A DNA stretch of 64,000 bases from an uncultured Alistipes sp. (GCA_958449275.1 CAUDHE010000002.1:1-64000), one strand, 5' to 3'. Counted from the first letter of the stretch, positions 36,754 through 46,241 are shown. The notes: a model not told the origin generated them from the sequence alone. Numbers and translations are program-made.

Positions 36754-37476
36754 CTACTCCACGAATCGGTCGGCCTTGGTCAGCATGCCGATACTGTCGC
36801 TCTCGCCCTCGTGCAATTTGTAATAGACCTTCACGAAAGCCACGTCGCGCAAGAAATCCACGTGTCCCACCTCCACCTTGTCGATCTTCAGTCCGAGACG
36901 CTGCTCCAGATCGGCCGTCAATTCGTCGCGACGTTCGGGCACGATCAGCTCGATGCGCTCGTAAAGCACCAGTTTGGCCGATGTGTGACGCAGCAACAGA
37001 CGTCTCTCCATAATCCACAGCAGTCCGAGAATCATCGCGTCGGCCGCCACGAGTTCGGCATACGAAATATTCAGGGCCAGACCGTTTATCACCGCCGTCG
37101 AAATGATGATGAACAGATATGTCATTTCGCGTATGGGCACCGTTTCGGTTCGGTAGCGTATCACGCCGAATATGGCGAACAGTCCCAGCGTGAGGCCTAT
37201 CTGCAACTTCACGTTCTCCATCAGGAATATGAGCAAAAACATGGCCGAGCTGAACAGCATGAACGTCAGCACATAATCGCGGCGACCGCTCTTGCGGTAG
37301 TAGCAGAAACGCACTATGAGCCACGATACCAGCAGGTTGAAAGCGAAGCGCATCAGCAGGTGGATGAGATTCTGCGTGTCGCACAACGGTACCCCGAGAA
37401 AACTTATCTGCGAGGTGATGTCGTAGCCGAACTCTTCGGCTATCGAGGGGTCGAAATCCTGAAAATCCTGAATCAT
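36754..37476 (-). CDS. DUF4956 integral membrane protein
   Basis: 240 aa. Four hydrophobic segments between about residues 38 and 155 (LLMRFAFNLLVSWLIV, YVLTFMLFSSAMFLLIFLM, LQIGLTLGLFAIFGVIRYR, LFIIISTAVINGLALNIS) are followed by a soluble alpha/beta C-terminal domain. The IGLTLGLFAIFGVIRYRTE segment is typical of DUF4956. This family is commonly encoded next to VTC-type polymerases, as here, where its ATG overlaps the VTC stop by four bases. It is thought to be a membrane partner or channel of the polymerase; no biochemical role is proven. Confidence 0.88.
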   Translation of the reverse strand: MIQDFQDFDPSIAEEFGYDITSQISFLGVPLCDTQNLIHLLMRFAFNLLVSWLIVRFCYYRKSGRRDYVLTFMLFSSAMFLLIFLMENVKLQIGLTLGLFAIFGVIRYRTETVPIREMTYLFIIISTAVINGLALNISYAELVAADAMILGLLWIMERRLLLRHTSAKLVLYERIELIVPERRDELTADLEQRLGLKIDKVEVGHVDFLRDVAFVKVYYKLHEGESDSIGMLTKADRFVE

Positions 37477-38345
37477 GCGTTATTCGTTTTACCGTTTATC
37501 GTTTTTATTATGCGTCGTATCTTTGCCTTGAAACGATTGCTCTTCACCCGAGGATTCGACAATGCCGTGCCGATGCAATATTTGCTGACCTTCAGGGGGC
37601 GTATGCGCAACCTCCCGAGAATCCGTTTCATGGGCGACGGGGCCATGCCGTTCTGCTTCAGTTCCACGATGACCATCCCGCCCACGGAGACGGTCGCTCC
37701 GCAGTCGCCCGCGGCGACCGACAACGCACCGTCGGCAATGCCCGACGTGCAACGGTTTCTCGCGCCGTCAGCTCCGCCGCGGGCACGCACGTCGGTAAAC
37801 GTCAGATTCCAGTCTATGGTAAGCCGTTCGGTACGCGCGTGATTCACCAGCGTTATCCGCTCGAAATTGGTCGCGAGGGCAGGCGTTATCAATTCGGGAG
37901 GGTAGTTCGCTTTCGCCCGCAGAAACTCGGCCGCATCGGCATTGCGAGTCACCGCGGCGACGTCGGCGAAATCGATACGCATGCGGCGTTTTTTCGTCCG
38001 CCCCTTATTGGTCTTGTTCTTCACCTCTACGAAACTCACTCCCGACTCGACATAGGTGCGAGTGCGTATCTTCTGCCGCGCGAGCTTGCGATCGTGGTGC
38101 GACATATACATCCGTCTGTCGTCCGTATCGTAGTAGAGGGTCTCGTAACGGCATGCACGGCATTCGCCTATCGTCTGCACCGAATAGTCGTCCGCAGCCA
38201 TGCGCAACATCTCCAGACACTGCTCCTCGCTGAGCACATACTTCGTGTCGACGCGATTCATCAGCTTTACGGCCGACATCTCGTCGAGACTCAGGGTCGG
38301 CATGTGCCGCCACAGCGTCAGGGTGTTAAGTTGTTCGAAGGTCAT
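37473..38345 (-). CDS. VTC-domain polyphosphate-polymerase-like protein
   Basis: 290 aa. The tunnel-fold motifs of the VTC family are visible: LMNRVDTKYVLS (residues 28-39), YETLYYDTDD (67-76), the basic strand RKLARQKIRTRTY (86-98) and SFVEVKNKTNKGRTKK (104-119), with a late VELK (227-230). These Arg/Lys/Glu residues bind ATP and polyphosphate in the family. There is an unusual Gly/Ala/Cys-rich insertion at about 187-223. It would make polyphosphate or a related polymer at the inner membrane together with the overlapping DUF4956 protein. Confidence 0.88.
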   Translation of the reverse strand: MTFEQLNTLTLWRHMPTLSLDEMSAVKLMNRVDTKYVLSEEQCLEMLRMAADDYSVQTIGECRACRYETLYYDTDDRRMYMSHHDRKLARQKIRTRTYVESGVSFVEVKNKTNKGRTKKRRMRIDFADVAAVTRNADAAEFLRAKANYPPELITPALATNFERITLVNHARTERLTIDWNLTFTDVRARGGADGARNRCTSGIADGALSVAAGDCGATVSVGGMVIVELKQNGMAPSPMKRILGRLRIRPLKVSKYCIGTALSNPRVKSNRFKAKIRRIIKTINGKTNNA

Positions 38346-38399
38346 GACGGAAAATTTCGAATAGGACGCCGACGGACGAACGTCGCCATTACGATCGGA

Positions 38400-38822
38400 T
38401 CAATCCTCGAATACGTATTCGAAGACCTTCACCGTATAGAGTTTGCCGTTGGGCAGATAATTATATTGCTTGCGCTTGGTGCCGTCGTCGTTGTATTCGT
38501 ACTTGCGTATGCGCATCGGTTTGTTACGCTCGTCGTACACCACCTCGCGCACTACCATATCAGTTTCGGGATCGTATTCGCACGTGACGCGCTTCGTTTG
38601 TCCGAACTGGTTGTATTCGATCTCCTCGATTTTTCGACCCTGCGAGTCGTAAACGGTCACATGGTCGAGCCAACGGCTTTTCTTGGCAGAATCGGTATTC
38701 CACTCCTTAACGGTTAGATTCTTGCGTTTGGCGCGCTTCGCCAGCGTCTCGGGACTCAACGCCTGCGCGGCAAGTCCCTGCGCGAAAAGAATCGCCGCAG
38801 CGATCGTAAGAAGTCGTTTCAT
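38400..38822 (-). CDS. Small secreted protein with YD-like beta repeats
   Basis: 140 aa. The signal peptide ends about GLAAQA (residue 21). The mature part has three or four short repeats of the Y-x-x-x-G-x pattern (VTVYDSQGRKIEEIEYNQFG, YDERNKPMRIRKYEYN, YNYLPNGKLYTVKVFEY) resembling RHS/YD or MORN-like beta hairpins. No enzyme motif is seen. It is the first gene of the VTC/DUF4956/DUF2490 set, 54 bases before the VTC ATG, and downstream of a -7 element at 38895. The ATG at 38822 is chosen because it gives the signal peptide. Confidence 0.75.
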   Translation of the reverse strand: MKRLLTIAAAILFAQGLAAQALSPETLAKRAKRKNLTVKEWNTDSAKKSRWLDHVTVYDSQGRKIEEIEYNQFGQTKRVTCEYDPETDMVVREVVYDERNKPMRIRKYEYNDDGTKRKQYNYLPNGKLYTVKVFEYVFED

Positions 38823-38894
38823 AACGGTTCGGATTAGTGTGGAATGTGTTTTTCTTCGCACCGTCGTCGGCCTGCGATCGACGGTAACCGCATA

Positions 38895-38902
38895 CAAATT
38901 TA
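38895..38902 (-). promoter_or_regulatory. -7 element of the VTC-DUF4956-DUF2490 cluster
   Basis: TAAATTTG on the minus strand, 73 bases before the first ATG. No clear -33 TTG is seen at the proper distance. Confidence 0.55.
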
Positions 38903-39012
38903 ATATTATTTCCCGAAAAACATCATAATCGCGAATATTTTACGCCTTGCGGCGAATCATATCCCCGTCATTGTTCGCCGTAATGAAAACGTATGTTGAA
39001 AAGCAAACGGAA

Positions 39013-40014
39013 TCAGAACAGATATTTATCGCTCTTTATGCGGTCGAAGAGCATGCGTACGTCGCGCCAAACCTCGCTGCCGAGCGTGGTGCCCACGATC
39101 TCGATGACTTTGCCCGCCGCGACGGCTCCCAGTGTGCCGCACTGACGCAGCGACAGGTCGTCGCACAGTCCCGCGAGGAATCCGGCAGCATAGAAGTCGC
39201 CCGCGCCCGTGGTGTCGACGCGCTTGGCGGCAGCCATGATGCCGACGTGCACCACCTCGCTCGCGCGTTTTATCAATGCGCCCTTCATGCCGATCTTCAC
39301 GACCGCCAGATCGCATATTTCCGATATGGCCTGCAAAGCGTTGATAGGCTCGCGCTCGCCCGTGAATGCCACGGCTTCGTCCTCGTTGGCGAACACCATG
39401 TCGACGTGGCGCGCGATGAGATCGTGCAGGAAATCGCGGTTTTCGGCCACCACGTTGAAGCTTGCCATGTCGATGGCCACTTGCAAACCCGCAGCCTTGG
39501 CTTCGGACGCCGCCTTGCGTATGAGTTCGCGGTTCTGCACCAGATAGCCCTCGATGTAGAGACAGTCGTAGCCGTTCAGAAGCTCGCGGTCGACTTGGTC
39601 GGGAGTCATCTCCAACGCAGCTCCGAGGTGGGTGAGCATGGTGCGTTCGCCGTCGGGCGAGACCAGCGATATGCACTTGCCCGAACGTCCCTCGCCGCGG
39701 AATATGTGCGGCTCGATATTCAGATTGCGCAGCGCCTGCTCGAAAAAGTCGCCCGTGGTGTCGCGTCCGACCTCGCCGATGAATCCCGTTTCGCATCCCA
39801 TCGACGCCAGCGCGCGGATGGTGTTGTCGGCCGATCCGCCCAGCGAGAGCGAATAAGGCTGCCCCGCCACGGCTTTCGACACTTCGGTTTGCAGATCGGC
39901 ATCCACCAGATTCATCGAACCTTTGGCCAGTCCGTATTCGGTCAACACGCTGTCGTCCGACAGGTTGACCAGCATGTCGGTAAGGGCATTTCCCATGCCC
40001 GCGATTTTCTTCAT
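39013..40014 (-). CDS. PfkB-family carbohydrate/adenosine kinase
   Basis: 333 aa. The ribokinase fold opens with GMGNALTDMLV. The first PfkB signature region is LSLGGSADNTIRALASMGC and the second DTTGAGDFYAAGFLAGLCD (catalytic Asp near residue 269). It is closest to the adenosine-kinase-like group of Bacteroidota. The probable reaction is ATP-dependent phosphorylation of a nucleoside or sugar; the substrate is not certain. It follows pfkA by 29 bases on the same strand and is probably co-transcribed. Confidence 0.87.
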   Translation of the reverse strand: MKKIAGMGNALTDMLVNLSDDSVLTEYGLAKGSMNLVDADLQTEVSKAVAGQPYSLSLGGSADNTIRALASMGCETGFIGEVGRDTTGDFFEQALRNLNIEPHIFRGEGRSGKCISLVSPDGERTMLTHLGAALEMTPDQVDRELLNGYDCLYIEGYLVQNRELIRKAASEAKAAGLQVAIDMASFNVVAENRDFLHDLIARHVDMVFANEDEAVAFTGEREPINALQAISEICDLAVVKIGMKGALIKRASEVVHVGIMAAAKRVDTTGAGDFYAAGFLAGLCDDLSLRQCGTLGAVAAGKVIEIVGTTLGSEVWRDVRMLFDRIKSDKYLF

Positions 40015-40043
40015 CGGAAACAGTAGGGTTAGGCCTGCAAAGG

Positions 40044-41021
40044 CTATATTGACAATATCTTCACTATGTCGAGATCCTTCAGATCGAGTTGCGACGTATG
40101 CGCCACGGCCTTCTTGAACGGTACGTAGACCAGTTCGCCGTTCTTTATGCCGATCATGACGTTACGCTGGCCCTCGGTCAGAGCCTCTATGGCCGTGGCT
40201 CCCATCTTCGATGCGAGAATACGATCCTTCGCCGTGGGCGAACCGCCGCGCTGAAGGTGTCCGAGAATGGTCACGCGGGCGTCGAACTCGGGAAACTCCT
40301 TTTTGATGCGCTCGGCCAGTCCGAGCGCACCGCCCGTCGAAGGATTCTCAGCGACGAGGACGATCGCCGAATTTTTGCTCTTGCGGAACCCGTTGTGAAT
40401 CAGATCGGCCAACTGGTCGACCTCGGTTTCGCGCTCGGGGATGATGGCGGCCTCGGCGCCCGATGCGATAGCGCCGTTAAGAGCCAGATAACCCGCCGTG
40501 TGCCCCATCACCTCGACGAAAAAGAGGCGTTCGTGGCTGGTCGCCGTGTCGCGCAACTTATCGACGGCTTCGATTATGGTGTTGAGTGCGGTATCGTAAC
40601 CTATGGTCTCGTCGGTGCCGTCCAGATCGTTATCGATGGTTCCGGGCAACCCCACGATGGGGACGTCGAATTCGTCGGCGAAAGTCTGCGCTCCCGTCAG
40701 CGATCCGTCGCCGCCGATGACCACCAGCGCGTCGATACCTGCGGCCTTCATGTTCTCGTAGGCCTGGCGACGGCCCTCCTCGGTGCGGAACTCCTTGCTG
40801 CGCGCCGTTTTGAGAATAGTGCCGCCCTGCTGTATGATGTTGCTGACGCTCTGCGATTTGAACTCCACTATCTCGTTGGTCACCAGACCGTGGTAACCGC
40901 GCATGATACCCTTGACCTTGTAGCCGTTGTAGATGGCGGTTCGCGTCACCGCGCGGATGGCCGCATTCATACCCGGAGCGTCGCCGCCCGAGGTGAGAAC
41001 TCCGATACATTTAATTGCCAT
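40044..41021 (-). CDS. pfkA: ATP-dependent 6-phosphofructokinase
   Basis: 325 aa. The bacterial PfkA pattern is present: [17 protein letters not shown] (residues 9-25), [37 protein letters not shown] (catalytic Asp in TIDND) and [21 protein letters not shown] is the ATP-type signature, as against the PPi-type GGDDS. It commits glycolysis by phosphorylating fructose 6-phosphate. It is first of a two-gene unit with the PfkB-family kinase. Confidence 0.95.
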   Translation of the reverse strand: MAIKCIGVLTSGGDAPGMNAAIRAVTRTAIYNGYKVKGIMRGYHGLVTNEIVEFKSQSVSNIIQQGGTILKTARSKEFRTEEGRRQAYENMKAAGIDALVVIGGDGSLTGAQTFADEFDVPIVGLPGTIDNDLDGTDETIGYDTALNTIIEAVDKLRDTATSHERLFFVEVMGHTAGYLALNGAIASGAEAAIIPERETEVDQLADLIHNGFRKSKNSAIVLVAENPSTGGALGLAERIKKEFPEFDARVTILGHLQRGGSPTAKDRILASKMGATAIEALTEGQRNVMIGIKNGELVYVPFKKAVAHTSQLDLKDLDIVKILSI

Positions 41022-41047
41022 AATCGAAAATGCTTAATGATTCCTTA

Positions 41048-41078
41048 CAAAGGTAAGTATTTTTCGAAATACGGCAAA
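41048..41078 (-). promoter_or_regulatory. pfkA promoter
   Basis: Minus strand: -7 TACCTTTG at 41048-41055 and -33 TTTG at 41075-41078, spacer 19. The -33 overlaps the T run of the susD terminator. Confidence 0.78.
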
Positions 41079-41107
41079 AAAAGCGGCGCCCCGCAATGGA
41101 ACGCCGC
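41076..41107 (-). terminator. Terminator of susCD
   Basis: The stem GCGGCG (41083-41088) with CGCCGC (41102-41107), extended weakly, is followed on the minus strand by seven T (41076-41082). It lies 25 bases after the susD stop. Confidence 0.85.
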
Positions 41108-41131
41108 CTCAGCCGTCGGGCCGAGAGAGTA

Positions 41132-43018
41132 TTAATAACCCGGGTTCTGAACCAGATTGGGGTTGATGTTGATCTGATCTTGCGGAATGGCCAGCCAGTA
41201 GTTGCGCGGCGTCTCGAAAGTAATCACCTGAGCGCCCTCGTAAACGTCGGTCACCTTGTAGAACTCCTCGGCGGTCTGACCTGCGAGGTTCCAGCCCTGA
41301 GCCGACTTGCCCAGGTAGTCGCCCGCGATCTTCCAACGGCGCAGGTCGTGATACCAGCGGCCTTCGAACATGAACTCGATCATGCGCTCCTGACGGATGA
41401 CCTTCACCAGTTCGTCGCCGCTCGGGATGCCGCCCACCTTGGCCCACGATGTCTCGAAGTTGGGCAGACCCGCACGGTTGCGTACCTTGTTGAGGTAGGC
41501 GAGTCCCTTTGCGCTGAGCGTACCCGTGTACTCGGCCTCGGCCTCGGCATAGTTGAGGTAAGGCTCGGCGAAACGGATGTAGGGATAAGAGAATTTGTTA
41601 TAGGTGAACGATTTGCTCGAAACGGTATACGAATCGGCCTTCGAGATCCACTTCTTCACGTAATATCCCGTGCAGCTCTGATACTCGTTGGTGTTGTTGC
41701 CGTCGTTCTGCTGCTCCTCGCCGCGGCGACATTTCAGAATGATGGTTTTGCCGTTTATGTCGTACTCGCCGCGGTCGTAACCTATCGAGGCATAGAAACG
41801 GGGCTCGCGATTGTGGTGCAGCATGACGGTCTCGCCTGCCTCGTCGAGCCGGTAGAGATCGATATCCTTCGTTTCGGGATCGACGTCCATAGGCAGACCG
41901 TTCTTCGAGAGATAGATTTGGGCGGCTGCCAACGTCGGTACGAAATAGCCGCGGAATCCGTCCGCACTGTAAGACGAATAGCCTACGCGCGGAGCCATGT
42001 TCTTGGCATTGTAGCTGATTTGGCTCTGGTTATTGTACGAGAAGAGGTGCTCTTCGCTGTTGTAGAACTGCGACGAACCGTCATTGCCGATAAATGCGGC
42101 ACGGTAGTTATTGTAACCTCTCTCGAACTCGTCGTCGCCCTTGTCGCTCAATTCGAAGAGCTTGAATCCGTCGGCTTCACCCTGCACGATGGCCTCCTCG
42201 GCGGCGTCCATAGCCTTTTTCCACAGCTCCTTGTCGTAGGTCTGCGAAATGAGGTGCGTTCCGTCGGGGTTGGTGAAGTCGCCGTACCATTCCGAGTTGC
42301 CGTTCATCTGGGGCGATGCCGCGAAGAGCCAGGCGCGGGCCTTAAGAGCCTTGGCCAAGGTCTTGGTGGCACGGCCGTAGTAGAGCGGATCCTGAACTTC
42401 GGGCAGATATTTGGCCGCCTCGTCGTACATGTCCGAAATGAACTGCGTGCACTCCAGATATGTCGATCGGGGAACGTTCAGATTCTCGTCCTGCGACAAT
42501 TCGTGAGTGACCAGAATGATGGGACCGTAATACTCCAGCAGCGTCTGGTGAAGATATGCGATGGCCCAGTAAGCCTCGCCCTTCCACATGTTTTTCTCCT
42601 CGTCGGTGGCATCGGGCACCTTGTCGGCGTTGGCGATCAGGTTGTAGGCGTTGCGGATGCCCTCCCACATGCGGTAGTCGGTCAGCGCGCCTGCGGGATA
42701 CGAAGTCGCGCCCTGCGACCACATGGCCACGTAGGTGTTCGAAGGGCTCTCGTAATTGTTATATACCAAGCTCTTCCATTTGAAATAACGGACCGAGCCG
42801 AAGAATCCCGACATCATGTCGCCGTTGCATATCTCGAGCGACGACTGGAAATAATAGCGGTTGGGCATGTACCAGTAGAGCGAACAAGCGAATTTGTCCG
42901 TCTGTATGTGGGTCTTGTAGAGGTCGTCGATGGTCGCCTTACCCTCGGGAATCACGTCGAGGAAGTTGCACGAGACGAGGCTCAACGACAACGCTAACGA
43001 TATAAATATTTTTTTCAT
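41132..43018 (-). CDS. SusD/RagB-family nutrient-binding lipoprotein
   Basis: 628 aa. Lipobox SLVSC (Cys 17), then NFLDVIPEGKATIDDLY, typical of SusD N-termini. TPR-like helices carry ALKARAWLFAASPQMNG, and the C-terminal SusD domain has FAEPYLNYAEAEAEY, LAYLNKVRNRAGLP and RQERMIEFMFEGRWYHDLRR. It lies on the cell surface as the lid of the SusC barrel encoded 13 bases upstream. The ligand is unknown because no glycosidase, protease or regulator belongs to the unit. Confidence 0.95.
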   Translation of the reverse strand: MKKIFISLALSLSLVSCNFLDVIPEGKATIDDLYKTHIQTDKFACSLYWYMPNRYYFQSSLEICNGDMMSGFFGSVRYFKWKSLVYNNYESPSNTYVAMWSQGATSYPAGALTDYRMWEGIRNAYNLIANADKVPDATDEEKNMWKGEAYWAIAYLHQTLLEYYGPIILVTHELSQDENLNVPRSTYLECTQFISDMYDEAAKYLPEVQDPLYYGRATKTLAKALKARAWLFAASPQMNGNSEWYGDFTNPDGTHLISQTYDKELWKKAMDAAEEAIVQGEADGFKLFELSDKGDDEFERGYNNYRAAFIGNDGSSQFYNSEEHLFSYNNQSQISYNAKNMAPRVGYSSYSADGFRGYFVPTLAAAQIYLSKNGLPMDVDPETKDIDLYRLDEAGETVMLHHNREPRFYASIGYDRGEYDINGKTIILKCRRGEEQQNDGNNTNEYQSCTGYYVKKWISKADSYTVSSKSFTYNKFSYPYIRFAEPYLNYAEAEAEYTGTLSAKGLAYLNKVRNRAGLPNFETSWAKVGGIPSGDELVKVIRQERMIEFMFEGRWYHDLRRWKIAGDYLGKSAQGWNLAGQTAEEFYKVTDVYEGAQVITFETPRNYWLAIPQDQININPNLVQNPGY

Positions 43019-43031
43019 TGTTCCGTTTCGA

Positions 43032-46000
43032 TTAGAAGTGATACTGAAGACCTATCTTGACCGTGCGCTGGAGCGGGTACGAGAGACCGTTGCCGTTGCC
43101 CTTTTCGGGATCCCAGCAATCGAACGGCGAGATGGTGAAGAGGTTGCTGCCGGCGGCATAGATGCGGAAATTCCGTATCGACCAGCCCAGCTCGATGCTC
43201 TTCAGACGCAGGTAGTTCGACTTGCGCAGATAGTAGGTCGAGGCCTGAGTGTTGTTGTCGCTCGTGATCGAGGTCAGACGCGGATACTCGGCATCGGCGC
43301 GGTTGTTGTCCCACGACCAGTGGTTGTCGGCGATGTACTGCGTGATACCGAATCCCGAGTTCGACGAAGTGGCGAACGGATGGTGGTTGTACATGCGCAA
43401 CTGCACGTTGCCCGTACCTTGGAACATGAACGAGAAATCCCACGCCTTGTATTTCACGTTACCGCCGAAACCGTACTGTATCTCGGGAATGTAGGGCGTG
43501 TCGTCCCACACGTAGTCGTTGGCGTCGATCACATTGTCGCCGTTGATATCCTTGTATTTGATATCGCCCACCGAGTAGGTGCCGAAGCGCTGTTCGGGGC
43601 TTGAGTCGATCTCCTCCTGCGAAGTGAACAGTCCCTCGGCCACGAGTACGTTGTGAGCCTGCATGGGATGGCCGATCTTCGAGAGGTGCTTGTTCTTCTC
43701 GGGATACTCGGGCTCGTCCATGGCCTTCACCTCGTTGTGGGCGTAGGTGAACGTTCCGCGGACTCCTACGGTGAGATTCTCGTTTACCACCTTGTTATAG
43801 CTTGCCGAGATGTCGACTCCTCGGTTATCGACCTCGCCGAGGTTGGCATAAGGCACTGTGGCACCCATACCTGCCGTGGCCGAGAGCGAATTGCGCTGCA
43901 TGAAGATGTTGTAGCGGTGCTCGGTGAAGTAGTCCACGGCCAGAGTGAGCGAGTGGAACAGCTCCAGGTCGACACCCACATTCATCTTGTTGGCGATCTC
44001 CCAGGTGGCATCGGCATTACCGTAGGTGCTGATGTAACCCGCACCCTTGAAAGCGAAGTTGTTGCCGAAGTAGTAGCCGCGGTTGCCCATGTTCACGGAG
44101 GTGAGGTAGGGGAAACGGATACTCAGGGCGTCGTTACCCACCTGACCGTACGATCCGCGCAATTTGAGGTTGCTCACCACCTCTTTCAGCGGCGCGAAGA
44201 ACTTCTCGTTCGAGATGTTCCAACCCAAAGCCGCCGAGGGGAAGAATCCGAAGCGCTTGCCCGAAGCGAAGTTCTCCGAACCGTTGTAACCGAAGTTGCC
44301 CTCGATGTAGTAGCGGCGATCGTAGTTGTAGGTGACGCGGCCCGCCAGACCCTGCTCGCGGAATGGCAGCAACTGCTCCTCCGACGATCCGGTGGCGTTG
44401 TTCACCTTCTCCTTCATGTGGTATACGAAGTCGGCGCCCACGTCGTGCTTGCCGAATTTGCGCGAATACTTCACCGAAGCCTGCAACGACCACTCGTGAT
44501 AGCCGCTGTGACCCACGCTGCTGGTGAGGTAGGTGTTACCCTCGGTGCCGATGGTCGACGACGTGTAGTTGAAAGTGCCGTCGTCGTTCATCACCCAGTC
44601 GTCGTCCACACGGAAATAGTAGGGTGTCATGTAACGGTTGGTCGCTGCGTAAGAGTAGTTGTAGAACGACACCAGCGCATTGGCCGACAGACCCTTGGTA
44701 ACCATGTCGAGATTCTGATCCACGGTGAATGCCGCGGTCATGTACGAGTAGAAACGCTTCTTGTAACCTGCACTCATGCGGGCATAGGGGTTCAGCTCGG
44801 TCGAACCCGTATCCCACGAGTTGTTGTTACCGTAACGCACGAACGTGTCGCCGTCCTCGGCCGGCAGCACCGCGGGGAAACGCGCGGGGTTGGCACGCAT
44901 CACCCAATAGAACAGGTCGCTGGTCGACTCGTAGGGAGTGTTGTTGTATTGCAGCTGAGTGTTGAGTTTGAGCGAAACCTTGGTCGTCTTGGTCATCATG
45001 GCCGACACGTTGCTCTGGAACAGATACTTCTGGTTGTTCATCGTAATGTCGAGCGGAGTCTCCTTCGGCTTCTTCAGAATACCGTTCTCGTTGAAAATCG
45101 AGGCGTTGAGGAAGTAGTTCACTCGCTGACCGCCGCCACGCATCGAGACGTTGAAACGCTGGTTGACGGCGAAGTTCTTGAACAACATGCTGTACCAGTC
45201 GTTGTCGGGGAATACGTAAGGGTTCAGATGAGCGCGCGTGCCCTCGATCTTCTCCGACGAATAGAACGGCACGTACTGCGTGCCGGTGGCGCGCGCCTCG
45301 TTATACTTGGCCTCGTTGAAAAGCTCCATGTAGGTCACCGCGTCGGCCACGTCCTGCACCTTGGTAGGCATCGAGAATGTGTTGTCGACGCTTACGTTCA
45401 CCGACAGCTTCTCCGAGTTGCGGCCCTCCTTGGTAGTGATGATTATGACGCCGTTTGCTCCGCGCGAACCGTACAATGCGGTGGCGGTGGCATCCTTCAG
45501 CACCGAGAACGACTCGATAGATTCGGGCGGGATGTTGCCCAACATGGTAGAGGTGATCTCCACGCCGTCGAGCACCAGCAAGGCGCCCGTGTTCGATCCG
45601 AAGGTCGAGATACCGCGCACATAGAAATTGGCGCTGTCGTAACCCGGTTCGCCCGAGCTTTGAGTGGCGATCACGCCCGCGATGTTACCCGCGAAACCCG
45701 TGGTGAGGTTACTCGAGGTCACCACCAGTTCGCTCGGTTTCACCGACTGCACGGCACCCACCAGCGACTCCTTCTTCTGGGTACCGAATCCCACCACGAC
45801 CACTTCGTCGATCTTGGTCTGCTGCTCGATCATGGTCACCAGCGTGAACAGATAGGGATCGCCCACCGAGATCTCCTTGGGATCGTAACCTATCATTTCG
45901 AAAACTATGGTCTTGGCATCGGCGGGCACCTTGATCGAATATGCTCCGTTCACGTCCGATGAAACGCCGACTGCGGGATTCTCCTTCACATAGACCGAAA

Positions 46001-46241
46001 CGCCGACCAACGGTTTGTTGTCGCTCGATCCGATGATGAGACCCTTCAGAACCCCTTTTTCGTTTCGGTCCTGCGGCTCTGCGACAGTCGCCGATTTCGA
46101 CGGCTTCGCGGTCCGATCCTTCGCTTCGGCGGCAAATGCCGTGCGAGCACCTGCCCCGACCAGAATGCTCGCGCCCAGCATCAGCGCCGCAAGGCGCCGA
46201 ACCGAAAAACGAGACACTCGTTCAAAGAAAAAATTCCTCAT
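43032..46241 (-). CDS. SusC/RagA-family TonB-dependent outer-membrane receptor
   Basis: 1069 aa. A signal peptide (about 1-38) is followed by a carboxypeptidase-like regulatory domain (about 63-135, GLIIGSSDNKPLVGVSVYVK), a TonB-box-like KIDEVVVVGFGT, a plug (VRGISTFGSNTGALLVLDG, then LKDATATALYGSRGANGVII) and a large barrel ending in a C-terminal Phe strand. It imports its ligand with energy from TonB. It is the first gene of the susCD unit, with a leader of about 410 bases containing a ten-base homopolymer. Confidence 0.96.
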   Translation of the reverse strand: MRNFFFERVSRFSVRRLAALMLGASILVGAGARTAFAAEAKDRTAKPSKSATVAEPQDRNEKGVLKGLIIGSSDNKPLVGVSVYVKENPAVGVSSDVNGAYSIKVPADAKTIVFEMIGYDPKEISVGDPYLFTLVTMIEQQTKIDEVVVVGFGTQKKESLVGAVQSVKPSELVVTSSNLTTGFAGNIAGVIATQSSGEPGYDSANFYVRGISTFGSNTGALLVLDGVEITSTMLGNIPPESIESFSVLKDATATALYGSRGANGVIIITTKEGRNSEKLSVNVSVDNTFSMPTKVQDVADAVTYMELFNEAKYNEARATGTQYVPFYSSEKIEGTRAHLNPYVFPDNDWYSMLFKNFAVNQRFNVSMRGGGQRVNYFLNASIFNENGILKKPKETPLDITMNNQKYLFQSNVSAMMTKTTKVSLKLNTQLQYNNTPYESTSDLFYWVMRANPARFPAVLPAEDGDTFVRYGNNNSWDTGSTELNPYARMSAGYKKRFYSYMTAAFTVDQNLDMVTKGLSANALVSFYNYSYAATNRYMTPYYFRVDDDWVMNDDGTFNYTSSTIGTEGNTYLTSSVGHSGYHEWSLQASVKYSRKFGKHDVGADFVYHMKEKVNNATGSSEEQLLPFREQGLAGRVTYNYDRRYYIEGNFGYNGSENFASGKRFGFFPSAALGWNISNEKFFAPLKEVVSNLKLRGSYGQVGNDALSIRFPYLTSVNMGNRGYYFGNNFAFKGAGYISTYGNADATWEIANKMNVGVDLELFHSLTLAVDYFTEHRYNIFMQRNSLSATAGMGATVPYANLGEVDNRGVDISASYNKVVNENLTVGVRGTFTYAHNEVKAMDEPEYPEKNKHLSKIGHPMQAHNVLVAEGLFTSQEEIDSSPEQRFGTYSVGDIKYKDINGDNVIDANDYVWDDTPYIPEIQYGFGGNVKYKAWDFSFMFQGTGNVQLRMYNHHPFATSSNSGFGITQYIADNHWSWDNNRADAEYPRLTSITSDNNTQASTYYLRKSNYLRLKSIELGWSIRNFRIYAAGSNLFTISPFDCWDPEKGNGNGLSYPLQRTVKIGLQYHF

